DNA of 64,000 nucleotides from Evtepia gabavorous (GTDB lineage: Bacteria; Bacillota; Clostridia; Oscillospirales; Oscillospiraceae), in the NCBI RefSeq assembly GCF_003425665.1, contig NZ_QQRQ01000006.1:1-64000 (forward strand), in the 5' to 3' direction. The notes under the pieces were generated by a model that did no database searches, was not told the origin of the DNA, and saw only the letters and a list, made by a program, of their open reading frames with translations. Positions 41,293 through 49,465 of this stretch are shown piece by piece. The stretch's first letter is position 1; every line of letters begins with the position of its first letter. A program made the position numbers and the translations under genes.

Positions 41293-41945
41293 AGGAATTT
41301 CTCAACGTGGCTCTCCCCAAGGGACGGTTGGGGGAGCGAGTCTATGCCATGTTTGCCCAGGCGGGCTTTCCCTGTGAGGAACTGCTGGACCCCAAGCGGA
41401 AGCTGATTTTTGAAAATCCTGAGGCCGGTGTGCGCTACTTCTGGGTCAAGCCGTCGGATGTCCCTGTCTATGTGGAGCGGGGCGCGGCCGATGTGGGGGT
41501 GGCGGGAAAGGACATTCTGCTGGAGTACGGCCCAGAGGTTTATGAGCTGCTGGACCTGAACATCGGCAGGTGCCGGATGTGCGTGGCGGCAAAGAACGGC
41601 TTTCGGGACGACCCGGAGCGGACCCTGCGGGTGGCCACGGAGTTTCCCCACATCACCCGGACCTATTACACCGCCCGAAGCCGGGACATCGACATCATTC
41701 GGCTCCACGGCTCCATTGAAATCGCGCCCATTTTGGACTTGACGGACGTGATTGTGGATATTGTGGAGACGGGGACCACCCTGCGGGAGAATGACCTGAC
41801 CCCCATTGAGACCATTGTCCCCATCAGTGCCCGGCTCATTGCCAACAAGGTGAGTTTCCAATTCAAGCACAAGGCCATCCAGACCCTGTATGAGGGGCTG
41901 AAGGAACAGGTGGCAGCCCAAGAGAAGGAGGCAGAGGAGACATGA
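41289..41945 (+). CDS. hisG: ATP phosphoribosyltransferase, short form
   Basis: A 218-aa catalytic subunit (LPKGRLGERVYAMF, GAADVGVAGKDIL, DLTDVIVDIVETGTTLREN). It lacks the C-terminal regulatory domain of long HisG, consistent with the presence of hisZ. It catalyses the committed step of histidine synthesis from ATP and PRPP. Its ends overlap hisZ and hisD by ATGA junctions. Confidence 0.96.
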   Translation: MKEFLNVALPKGRLGERVYAMFAQAGFPCEELLDPKRKLIFENPEAGVRYFWVKPSDVPVYVERGAADVGVAGKDILLEYGPEVYELLDLNIGRCRMCVAAKNGFRDDPERTLRVATEFPHITRTYYTARSRDIDIIRLHGSIEIAPILDLTDVIVDIVETGTTLRENDLTPIETIVPISARLIANKVSFQFKHKAIQTLYEGLKEQVAAQEKEAEET

Positions 41946-43237
41946 TACGCATTCTAAAGGAAGCGGAGACCAACCGGGGAGAGATCTTTGCCCGGGAGGA
42001 CCCGGTGGACTCGGTGGAGGAACCGGTCCGGGCCATTCTGGCCCAGGTGAAAGCCCGGGGGGACGAGGCGCTGAAGGAGTATACCAAGGCGTTTGACGGG
42101 GTGGAACTCACCTCCTTGGAGGTGGGCCCCGGGGCGGTGGACGAGGGCTTCCGCAGCGCGGACCCCCTTTTGGTGGAGATTCTCTATCGGGCCGCCGAGC
42201 GAATCGCCGCCTTCCACCAGCACCAGGTCCGCAACAGCTTTTTGGTCAATGAGGAGGACGGCATCCTCATGGGGCAGAAGGTCCTCCCCCTGGCGCGGGT
42301 GGGGCTCTACGTCCCCGGCGGCACCGCCGCCTATCCCTCCAGCGTGCTGATGAACTGCATCCCCGCCAAGCTGGCCGGGGTAAAGGAGATCTGCATGGTG
42401 ACCCCGCCGGGGAAAAATGGGAAGATTCCCCCCAACATCCTGGCGGCGGCCCGGATCTGCGGGGTGGACCGGGTGTTTCGGGTGGGGGGCGCCCAAGCGG
42501 TGGCCGCTCTGGCCTACGGCACGGAGAGCATCCCCAAGGTAGATAAAATTGTGGGTCCCGGCAACCAGTTTGTGGCGGAGGCAAAGAAGCAGGTGTTTGG
42601 CCAGGTGGGCATTGACATGGTGGCCGGCCCCAGTGAGATTCTGGTGATTGCCGATGGCAAATGCCGCCCGGAGATCGTGGCCGCCGACCTGCTCAGCCAG
42701 GCCGAACACGATCCCAATGCCTCCGCGGTTCTGGTGACCGACAGCGCGGCGCTGGCCGAGGCCGTCCAGGCCGCTGTGGAGGAACAGCTGCCCAAGCTGC
42801 TGCGGAAGGACATCGCCCGGGCCTCCATTGACCGCAACGGCAAGATTATTGTGGCCCAGTCTCTGGACACCGCTGTGGAGATCGCCAATGAGATCGCCCC
42901 GGAGCATCTGGAACTCTGCGTGGAGCAGCCCTTTGACTACCTGGACAAGATTCAGAACGCGGGGTCTGTCTTTTTGGGGCGCAACTGCCCGGAGGCCCTG
43001 GGGGATTACTTCGCCGGGCCCAACCACACCCTGCCCACCAGCGGCACCGCCCGGTTCTCCAGCCCGCTGTCTGTGGACGATTTTGTAAAGAAGATGCAGT
43101 ATACCTACTATACCAAGAGGGCCCTGGAGAAGGCCCAGATGTCCGTGTCCAACTTTGCCAAGAAGGAGGGCCTCACCGGCCACGCCCGCAGCGTGGACAT
43201 CCGGTTTGACCCCGCCTTTGCCGAGGAGACCCCATGA
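41942..43237 (+). CDS. hisD: Histidinol dehydrogenase
   Basis: A 431-aa Zn-dependent dehydrogenase that performs the last two oxidations to histidine. Characteristic stretches are LYVPGGTAAYPSSVLMNCIPA (split here), VGPGNQFVAEAKKQVFG, DMVAGPSEILVIAD, AEHDPNASAVLVT and GPNHTLPTSGTARF. It overlaps hisG and hisC by 4 bases each. Confidence 0.97.
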   Translation: MIRILKEAETNRGEIFAREDPVDSVEEPVRAILAQVKARGDEALKEYTKAFDGVELTSLEVGPGAVDEGFRSADPLLVEILYRAAERIAAFHQHQVRNSFLVNEEDGILMGQKVLPLARVGLYVPGGTAAYPSSVLMNCIPAKLAGVKEICMVTPPGKNGKIPPNILAAARICGVDRVFRVGGAQAVAALAYGTESIPKVDKIVGPGNQFVAEAKKQVFGQVGIDMVAGPSEILVIADGKCRPEIVAADLLSQAEHDPNASAVLVTDSAALAEAVQAAVEEQLPKLLRKDIARASIDRNGKIIVAQSLDTAVEIANEIAPEHLELCVEQPFDYLDKIQNAGSVFLGRNCPEALGDYFAGPNHTLPTSGTARFSSPLSVDDFVKKMQYTYYTKRALEKAQMSVSNFAKKEGLTGHARSVDIRFDPAFAEETP

Positions 43238-44298
43238 GCCGATTTTTGCACACCAGGTACGCGGGCCTGGAGACGTACACCCCCGGAGAGCAGCCCCGGG
43301 ACAAGCAGTACATCAAACTCAACACCAACGAGTCCCCCTATCCCCCCTCCCCGGAGGTTCTGGCGGCCCTGGGCCCGGGGGAGGTGGCGGACCTGCGGCT
43401 CTACTCCGACCCAGAGGGGGCCGGGTTGCGGGAGAAGCTGGCGGGGCTGTACGGCGTGACGCCGGGCCAGGTCTTTCTGTCCAATGGGTCGGACGACATT
43501 TTGAACTTCGCGTTCATGGCCTTTGGGGAGAAAGGCGCGGTATTTCCTTCCCTGACGTACAGTTTTTACCCTGTGTTTGCCAACCTCCATCAGGTGCCCT
43601 ATGAGACGGTCCCCCTCCGGGAGGACTTTTCCGTGGATGTGGCGGGGCTGTCGGGAAAGGGAAAGCTCACGGTGCTGGCCAACCCCAACGCCCCCACGGG
43701 TCTGGCGCTGCCCCTGGATCAGGTGGAGGCCCTTGTGGCCTCCAATCCCGGCCATGTGGTGGTGGTGGATGAGGCCTATGTGGACTTCGGCGCCGCGTCC
43801 GCCGCAGCGCTGCTGGGTCGGTATGAGAACCTTTTGGTGGTGATGACCTATTCCAAATCCCGTTCCATGGCAGGGGCCCGCCTGGGCTTTGCCCTGGGCA
43901 GCCGGGAACTGATTGCGGATTTGGAGCGGCTGAAGTATGCCACCAATCCCTATAATGTGAACCGGCTGACCTTGCGGCTGGGAGAGGCCGCGGTGGATTC
44001 CGATCCTTACTTCCGAGCCAACGCCCGGCGGATCATGGCCACGCGGGACAAGACCGCCCGGGCCCTGCGGGAGATGGGCTTTCGCCTCCCGGATTCCCAG
44101 GCCAATTTTCTGTTTGTAACCCACCCCCGGATAGACGGGGCCCGGCTGTATCAGAAGTGCAGGGAGCGGGGCATTCTGATCCGCCATTTTTCCGACCCGG
44201 CCATTGCACAGTATAACCGGGTGACCATCGGCGCGGAGGAGGAAATGGAGACCTTCCTGACGATGGTGAGAGATATTCTGCGAGAGGAGGGCCTTTGA
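43234..44298 (+). CDS. hisC: Histidinol-phosphate aminotransferase
   Basis: A 354-aa fold-type I PLP aminotransferase. KLNTNESPYPPSPEV, SNGSDDILNFAFMAF and NPNAPTGLALP are family landmarks, and MTYSKSRSMAGARLGF holds the PLP lysine. It converts imidazole-acetol phosphate to histidinol phosphate. It starts at an ATGA overlap with hisD and ends in a TGATG overlap with hisB. Confidence 0.96.
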   Translation: MSRFLHTRYAGLETYTPGEQPRDKQYIKLNTNESPYPPSPEVLAALGPGEVADLRLYSDPEGAGLREKLAGLYGVTPGQVFLSNGSDDILNFAFMAFGEKGAVFPSLTYSFYPVFANLHQVPYETVPLREDFSVDVAGLSGKGKLTVLANPNAPTGLALPLDQVEALVASNPGHVVVVDEAYVDFGAASAAALLGRYENLLVVMTYSKSRSMAGARLGFALGSRELIADLERLKYATNPYNVNRLTLRLGEAAVDSDPYFRANARRIMATRDKTARALREMGFRLPDSQANFLFVTHPRIDGARLYQKCRERGILIRHFSDPAIAQYNRVTIGAEEEMETFLTMVRDILREEGL

Positions 44299-44882
44299 TG
44301 CGGAAGAGCGAGATTGCCCGGAAGACCGGGGAGACAGAGATTACCCTTCAGCTGAACCTGGACGGCACGGGGCAGTATCAGATTCAAACCGGCGTGGGCT
44401 TTTTGGACCACATGCTGACCGGGTTTGCCCGCCATGGTTCCTTTGACCTCGCCGTGCAGTGCCAGGGGGATACCTGGGTGGACGACCACCACACCGTGGA
44501 GGATGTGGGGATCTGCCTGGGACAGGCCTTTGCCCAGGCCCTGGGGGACCTGCGGGGGGTGGAGCGGTTTGGACACAGTGTTCTGCCCATGGACGAGGCA
44601 CTGATCCTGGCGGCAGTGGACCTGTCCGGCCGGGGGATGCTCTGCTGGGATGTGCCCATGCCCACGGAAAAGGTGGGGACTTTTGACACGGAACTGGTCA
44701 AGGAGTTCTGGCTGGCCTTTACCCGCAAGGCCGGCTGCACCCTCCACCTGCGCAAGCTGGCGGGGGAGAACAGCCACCACCTCATTGAAGGGGTGTTCAA
44801 AGCCGCCGGACGGAGCCTGAAGCAGGCGGTGGCCCGGACCGGACGGGATGAAATCCCGTCCACGAAAGGAAGTCTTGTATGA
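44298..44882 (+). CDS. hisB: Imidazoleglycerol-phosphate dehydratase
   Basis: A 194-aa IGPD, monofunctional, with the Mn-binding His motifs FLDHMLTGFARHG, DDHHTVEDVGICLG and SHHLIEGVFKA. The phosphatase domain of enterobacterial HisB is absent and no HolPase gene is in this operon, so histidinol phosphatase must be encoded elsewhere. Start ATG at 44298 shares one base with the hisC stop. Confidence 0.96.
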   Translation: MRKSEIARKTGETEITLQLNLDGTGQYQIQTGVGFLDHMLTGFARHGSFDLAVQCQGDTWVDDHHTVEDVGICLGQAFAQALGDLRGVERFGHSVLPMDEALILAAVDLSGRGMLCWDVPMPTEKVGTFDTELVKEFWLAFTRKAGCTLHLRKLAGENSHHLIEGVFKAAGRSLKQAVARTGRDEIPSTKGSLV

Positions 44883-45499
44883 TTGCAGTCATTGATTATG
44901 GCGTGGGGAACCTCTTCTCCCTCTGCCGTTCCCTGGAGGCCGTTGGGCAGACGCCGGTGGTCACCGGGGACCCGGCGGTGCTCCGCCGGGCCGATAAACT
45001 CTTTCTCCCCGGGGTGGGGGCCTTTGCCGACGCGGCGGAGAAGCTCCGCCGGACCGGGCTGGACCGGGTGATCCGGGAGGAAGCGGCCCAGGGCAAGCCC
45101 ATTCTGGGCATCTGCCTGGGCATGCAGCTTTTGTTTGAGGAGAGCCGGGAGTTTGGCACTTGGCAGGGGCTTGGCCTTCTCCCCGGCAAGGTGGTGCCTA
45201 TGGAGGGGGTTGTTCCCCAGGCGTATAAAATTCCCCACATCGGCTGGAACGGCCTTCATTTTCCCGCCGGCCGGCGGCATCCCCTGCTGGCCGGGGTGGA
45301 GGAGGGGGACTGTGTGTATTTTGTCCACTCCTTTTATGCGGCTGAATGTGACGACGTGGTCATCGCCACGGCGGAATACGGAGCCCAGCTCACCGCCGCG
45401 GTGGCCCGGGGCAATGTCATGGGCTGTCAGTTTCACCCGGAGAAGAGTGGCACGGTTGGGCTGACGATCCTGAAAACCTTCTGTGAGGGGGAATGGTGA
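44879..45499 (+). CDS. hisH: Imidazole glycerol phosphate synthase, glutaminase subunit
   Basis: A 206-aa class I glutamine amidotransferase: nucleophile Cys in ILGICLGMQLLFEES, and the His-Glu pair in GCQFHPEKSG. It supplies ammonia to HisF. ATGA overlap with hisB; hisA starts one base after its stop. Confidence 0.96.
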   Translation: MIAVIDYGVGNLFSLCRSLEAVGQTPVVTGDPAVLRRADKLFLPGVGAFADAAEKLRRTGLDRVIREEAAQGKPILGICLGMQLLFEESREFGTWQGLGLLPGKVVPMEGVVPQAYKIPHIGWNGLHFPAGRRHPLLAGVEEGDCVYFVHSFYAAECDDVVIATAEYGAQLTAAVARGNVMGCQFHPEKSGTVGLTILKTFCEGEW

Positions 45500-45500
45500 T

Positions 45501-46226
45501 ATGATACTCTTGCCTGCCATTGACCTTTTCGGCGGCCAGGCGGTCCGCCTGTACCAGGGGGATTACAACCAGATGACGGTATACGACCCGGACCCCCTGC
45601 ACACCGTCCGCCAGTTTGAGCGGGCGGGGGCCACCCACCTCCACCTGGTGGACCTGGAAGGGGCCAAAACCGGCCGGACCACCAACCTGCCTGTCATCCA
45701 GCGCATCGCCGCCCAAACCAATTTGTTGATTGAGGTGGGGGGCGGCATTCGCACCATGGACACCGTCCGGCGCTACCTGGAAGCCGGGGCCAGCCGGGTG
45801 ATTTTGGGCACCGCTGCGGTCACCGACCCGGCGTTCACCGCCCAGGCAGTGGCCCAATATGGGGAGAAAATCGCTGTGGGCGCCGACCTGAAGGACGGCA
45901 AAGTGGCCATCAAGGGCTGGCTGGAGACCAGCCAGGACAGCTGGGAGACGTTTTTTGACCGTATGCAGGCCCTGGGGGTGCGGACGGTGATCTGCACGGA
46001 CATCTCCCGGGACGGGGCGATGAGGGGGGCCAATCTGGCGCTCTATCGCACCCTGGCCAGCCGCTATTCCATGGACATCATTGCCTCTGGGGGGGTGTCC
46101 AGTCTGGAGGATATCCGGGCGCTGAAGGAGGCGGGGGCCGCCGGGGCCATCATCGGCAAGGCCTACTATACCGGCGCCATCGACCTGGCCCAGGCCATTG
46201 CCCTGGGGGAAGGAGGAGAACCATGA
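45501..46226 (+). CDS. hisA: ProFAR isomerase
   Basis: A 241-aa beta-alpha barrel: LLPAIDLFGGQAVRLYQGDY opens it with the N-terminal catalytic Asp, and VICTDISRDGAMRGANL contains the second. It isomerises ProFAR to PRFAR. The ATG at 45501 lies just after the hisH stop with GAGGGG upstream. Confidence 0.96.
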   Translation: MILLPAIDLFGGQAVRLYQGDYNQMTVYDPDPLHTVRQFERAGATHLHLVDLEGAKTGRTTNLPVIQRIAAQTNLLIEVGGGIRTMDTVRRYLEAGASRVILGTAAVTDPAFTAQAVAQYGEKIAVGADLKDGKVAIKGWLETSQDSWETFFDRMQALGVRTVICTDISRDGAMRGANLALYRTLASRYSMDIIASGGVSSLEDIRALKEAGAAGAIIGKAYYTGAIDLAQAIALGEGGEP

Positions 46227-46978
46227 TTACCAAGCGCATCATCCCCTGCCTGGACGTGAAGGACGGCCGGGTGGTCAAGGGGGTCAACTTTGCGGGGCTC
46301 CAGGATGTGAGCTCGCCGGTGGAGCTGGCGGAATACTACACCCGGAGCGGGGCGGATGAGTTGGTTTTTTACGACATCACCGCCTCCGCCGAGGGGCGGG
46401 GCCTGTTTCCCGACATTCTGCGCCGGACGGCCAGCCGGGTGTTCATTCCCCTCACCGTGGGGGGCGGCATCAATACCCTGGAGGATTTTGACCGGGTGCT
46501 CAAGTGCGGGGCGGACAAGGTCAGCGTCAACTCCGGGGCCATCCGCAACCCGGACCTGATCCGTCAGGCGGCCCTGCGGTACGGCAGTCAGTGCGTGGTC
46601 CTCTCCGCCGATGTGAAGCGGGTGGATGGCCAGTTCCGGGTCTTTGGCCGGGGGGGGCGGGATGACACGGGGATGGAGGCCATCGGCTGGATCAAACACT
46701 GTGTGGACCTGGGGGCCGGGGAGGTGGTGGTCAACTCCATTGACACCGACGGAGTCAAGGGAGGGTTTGACCTGGAGATGCTGGCCGCGGTGTGCCAGGC
46801 GGTGAAGGTACCCGTCATTGCCTCCGGCGGCGCGGGGCGGGCGGAGGACTTTGTCCGGCTCTTCCAGACCCTGCCCGGGGTGGACGCGGGCCTGGCGGCC
46901 TCGGTGTTCCATTTTGGAGAGATTGCCATTCCCCACCTGAAGGCCCAGCTGCGGCAGGCGGGGATTTCGGTGCGATAA
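46223..46978 (+). CDS. hisF: Imidazole glycerol phosphate synthase, cyclase subunit
   Basis: A 251-aa barrel homologous to HisA, with RIIPCLDVKDGRVVKGVNF (catalytic Asp11) and VNSIDTDGVKGGFDLEM (second catalytic Asp). It makes IGP and AICAR from PRFAR with ammonia from HisH. ATGA overlap with hisA. Confidence 0.97.
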   Translation: MITKRIIPCLDVKDGRVVKGVNFAGLQDVSSPVELAEYYTRSGADELVFYDITASAEGRGLFPDILRRTASRVFIPLTVGGGINTLEDFDRVLKCGADKVSVNSGAIRNPDLIRQAALRYGSQCVVLSADVKRVDGQFRVFGRGGRDDTGMEAIGWIKHCVDLGAGEVVVNSIDTDGVKGGFDLEMLAAVCQAVKVPVIASGGAGRAEDFVRLFQTLPGVDAGLAASVFHFGEIAIPHLKAQLRQAGISVR

Positions 46979-46995
46979 GATTGGGAGGAACCACC

Positions 46996-47643
46996 ATGAT
47001 TGACATGGAGAAACTGAAGTTTGACGAGAAGGGCCTCATCCCCGCCATTGTGGTGGATGGGACCAGCGGCCAGGTGCTCACCCTGGCCTATATGAACCGG
47101 GAGAGCCTGGCCATTTCCATCCGGGAGGAGCGGACCTGCTTCTGGAGCCGCTCCCGCCAGGAACTGTGGCGGAAGGGGGAGACCTCCGGGGCGGTGCAGC
47201 ACATCATCGACATCACCGCCGACTGTGACTGTGACGCCCTGGTGATCCGGGTGAACAAGGAGGGGCCCGCCTGCCATACCGGGGCGGAGTCCTGCTTCCA
47301 CAACCTTCTGTTTGAGAGCCGGGAGAACGCAGCCTTTTCCCTCCAGGGTTTGATGGAACTGCTCCAGGGCCGAAAGGACCAGCCCCAAGAGGGGTCCTAC
47401 ACCTCCTACCTTTTTGACAAGGGACTGGACAAAATCCTGAAAAAGGTGGGGGAGGAGGCCACCGAGGTCATCATCGCCGGCAAGGCGGAGGACAGGAAGG
47501 AGACCGTCTATGAGATTGCCGACCTGGCCTACCACGTGATGGTCCTCATGCTCCAGCTGGGCATCTCCCTGGAGGATGTGGGGCGGGAGCTGGCCTCCCG
47601 GCACGTCATTGACAAGAAGGTCAAGCAGGAAAAGATGACCTAA
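46996..47643 (+). CDS. hisIE: Bifunctional phosphoribosyl-AMP cyclohydrolase / phosphoribosyl-ATP pyrophosphatase
   Basis: A 215-aa fusion: the HisI cyclohydrolase (about 1-110; SRSRQELWRKGETSG, DCDCDALVIRV, CHTGAESCF) and the HisE pyrophosphatase (about 120-215; KKVGEEATEVIIA, EIADLAYHVMVLM). It performs steps 2 and 3 of the pathway. GGGAGGA precedes the ATG at 46996, which begins 17 bases after hisF and closes the operon. Confidence 0.96.
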   Translation: MIDMEKLKFDEKGLIPAIVVDGTSGQVLTLAYMNRESLAISIREERTCFWSRSRQELWRKGETSGAVQHIIDITADCDCDALVIRVNKEGPACHTGAESCFHNLLFESRENAAFSLQGLMELLQGRKDQPQEGSYTSYLFDKGLDKILKKVGEEATEVIIAGKAEDRKETVYEIADLAYHVMVLMLQLGISLEDVGRELASRHVIDKKVKQEKMT

Positions 47644-47660
47644 GGCAAGGCAGAGCAAAA

Positions 47661-47697
47661 AAACAGCGTTTCGCGGAGAAAGCGAAACGCTGTTTTT
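47661..47697 (+). terminator. his operon terminator
   Basis: AAACAGCGTTTCGC/GCGAAACGCTGTTT stem with 7-base loop and T-run. Confidence 0.92.
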
Positions 47698-47717
47698 CTG
47701 TACGGTGATCCGGCGCG

Positions 47718-48155
47718 TCATTGGTTGGAAAGTATACGGCGTAAGTCCGACAGGATGGTCTCAGGACTGGGAGAGGCGATGGAATACCAAGTGGAGTCAT
47801 AACCGCGGCTGCAACGATTGATGTCTGATGTACCAAGGGTACAGTATAGAGATTCATTTTGGGAGTCTCCAATACTGAAATAAATTGCAACTCTTGATAA
47901 GGAAAAATGGCGCTTATCAGAGAATGGCTTCCGGCGCATCGTGCACTGATGCAGGTACTCTAATATCTCCTGTTCAACGTCGTCGCTGATGGAGATATCA
48001 AGGGGAATGCTGTCGGGATTGCCAAAATCGGGGTTTACCATGATCCATTCAATTTTTGAAGAATCTGGATGGGATACGATGGGGACTGGAATAGAGAAGA
48101 AAAGGATCACGGCAATGACGAGGGCGAGGCAGACAAAAAGAAAAATTTTTTTCAT
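47718..48155 (-). CDS. Small membrane-anchored protein, unknown function
   Basis: A 145-aa protein with one N-terminal membrane helix (about 3-22) and an extracytoplasmic domain with several cysteines and acidic runs. TAGGAGG lies 8 bases before the ATG at 48155; a GTG three codons upstream is an alternative. No family is recognised. Codon use is more AT-rich than in the his operon. Confidence 0.6.
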   Translation of the reverse strand: MKKIFLFVCLALVIAVILFFSIPVPIVSHPDSSKIEWIMVNPDFGNPDSIPLDISISDDVEQEILEYLHQCTMRRKPFSDKRHFSLSRVAIYFSIGDSQNESLYCTLGTSDINRCSRGYDSTWYSIASPSPETILSDLRRILSNQ

Positions 48156-48430
48156 GTCAAACACCTCCTACAAGGGACGACACAGGTCGCGGTTTGGCAG
48201 GATTTCATCTGTCACTTCATTATACCTTGGCCACACAGGGGGCGCAAGGGTGACATGGACCATGAGAAGTGGATTTTGGGGGATTCTGTGATCTGCCCTG
48301 TTTTGCGCTTGTAATCGCTTAAAATACAAGGCTTTTCCTATTGTCCACAGGTACACGTATTTTCTTGGACTTTATAACATCGCTATGCTACAATGAAGTC
48401 AATGGCAAATCGGAATTTGGAGGAAAGGAA

Positions 48431-48817
48431 ATGACTTTAAATAGAATAGATCATTTTGTAATTACCACAAAAAATTTGTGCCAATGTTTGCACTTTTATG
48501 TTGACATTCTCGGAATGGAACATAAAATTCAAAGGGAAGAGAACGATCAGCATACGCTTCATTTTGGGAATCAAAAGATTAACATTCATACGTATGTAGG
48601 CGAATTTCAGCCGACGGCAAAACATGCTGAAAGAGGTTGTGCTGATTTTTGTCTGATTACAAATGATGACATCAATCAAGTGAAAAAAGAAATGGAAAGG
48701 AACGGGGTAGAGGTGATTGCAGGTATTATAAAAACTGAAGGAGCACAAGGTGAAATGAAGAGTATCTATGTGTATGACCCAGACGGAAATCTTGTTGAAA
48801 TTGCTTCTTACCTCTAA
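48431..48817 (+). CDS. VOC-family (glyoxalase/dioxygenase superfamily) protein
   Basis: A 128-aa protein of two beta-alpha-beta-beta-beta modules: LNRIDHFVITTKNLCQCLHF with a first metal-ligand His, FGNQKINIHTYV and YDPDGNLVEIASYL with the final Glu. It resembles short glyoxalase/fosfomycin-type proteins; the substrate is unknown. GGAGGAAAGG precedes the ATG at 48431. The gene is much more AT-rich than its neighbours, which suggests recent horizontal acquisition. Confidence 0.82.
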   Translation: MTLNRIDHFVITTKNLCQCLHFYVDILGMEHKIQREENDQHTLHFGNQKINIHTYVGEFQPTAKHAERGCADFCLITNDDINQVKKEMERNGVEVIAGIIKTEGAQGEMKSIYVYDPDGNLVEIASYL

Positions 48818-49171
48818 AAGGCAACTTCTGATTTGTCGGGGAGATGGCAAAGGCAGCTGAGCCAATCATCGGCAAGATGAACAGGCGCATAAATGCACTG
48901 TCGGTGGCAGCTCTCCCCGCTTTTCTGGTGGGCAATCAGGGTGAGAAAGCTCTAAAATGGATTTCCCAACCGTTTCAATTTTGAGAAAAGATCATAAGCA
49001 ATGTCAAAATTAATAAAAATTCAGTATGGTAGAAACAATATCTTTCCTGAAAAAATCAGACGGGAAAAGACGACCAGATCATCAAACACCAAGAGGAAAC
49101 GAGCCGTGGAAGATCAACCGTCAGTTCCTCTGGCGGCGGGCCCCTGGCAACGGTCCCGGTTCAATTCCCTC
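48818..49171. other. Gene-poor AT-rich stretch, possible remnants
   Basis: No gene is recognised. An open frame of 46 codons (48844-48984) has no ribosome site and no known similarity. GGTTCAATTCC near 49159 resembles a tRNA T-loop but no tRNA can be folded around it. The patch may be debris of the insertion that brought the VOC gene. Confidence 0.4.
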
Positions 49172-49200
49172 TTGACGGGTGGGGAAAAGCGTGGTAAAAT
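49172..49200 (+). promoter_or_regulatory. aro operon promoter
   Basis: TTGACG (49172-49177), 17-base spacer, TAAAAT (49195-49200). Transcription would start near 49207, about 25 bases before the leader peptide. Confidence 0.75.
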
Positions 49201-49231
49201 AACGCCAGCATGAAGGAAGGAATGGTTTGCT

Positions 49232-49312
49232 ATGAAACACCAGACCATCAGCATGAACAGCGCATTCGCCTTTACCTACTATTACTTTATGACCTCCAAG
49301 GGAATAGGGTAA
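49232..49312 (+). CDS. Phe/Tyr-rich leader peptide of the aro operon attenuator
   Basis: A 26-codon open frame with a Phe/Tyr cluster, FAFTYYYF, at codons 12-19 (TTC, TTT, TAC, TAT, TAC, TTT at 49265-49288) and a stop at 49310. AAGGAAGG (49213-49220) is its ribosome site, 11 bases upstream. Its position right after the promoter and before a terminator, in front of an operon that makes exactly Phe and Tyr, is that of a classical attenuation leader such as Escherichia coli pheL. An overlapping frame from 49210 lacks a ribosome site and is not favoured. Confidence 0.8.
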   Translation: MKHQTISMNSAFAFTYYYFMTSKGIG

Positions 49313-49313
49313 T

Positions 49314-49401
49314 GGCAATTTGTGCTGGAGAAAATTGATGGGTCCTTCTGTTTGAGAAGATCACGACACGCCACACAGATTCCGTTCTGTGTGGCGTTTT
49401 T
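49314..49401 (+). promoter_or_regulatory. Attenuator of the aro operon: antiterminator and terminator helices
   Basis: Terminator: ACGCCACACAGA (49368-49379) pairs over 12 bases with TCTGTGTGGCGT (49386-49397), followed by TTTTT. Alternative antiterminator: AATTTGTG (49317-49324), with GG just before it, pairs with CACAGATTCC (49374-49383) and would disrupt the terminator. AATTTGTG lies 5 bases after the leader stop codon: a ribosome at the stop would mask it, whereas one stalled on the Tyr/Phe codons would leave it free. That is the expected geometry. Confidence 0.82.
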
Positions 49402-49465
49402 GTTGTTCAGAGCCGCTGCCGGGAGCGGAGCCCAGTGGCGGGGATAGGAAAGGAGTAACAGAACC

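Noticed and set aside
49150-49171. tRNA-like T-loop GGTTCAATTCC
   Set aside because: No acceptor, D or anticodon arm can be paired around it.
49210-49359. Alternative 42-codon frame (Leu/Tyr-rich) starting at 49210 in the aro leader
   Set aside because: It has no ribosome site; the Phe/Tyr frame at 49232 has one and fits the attenuator geometry.
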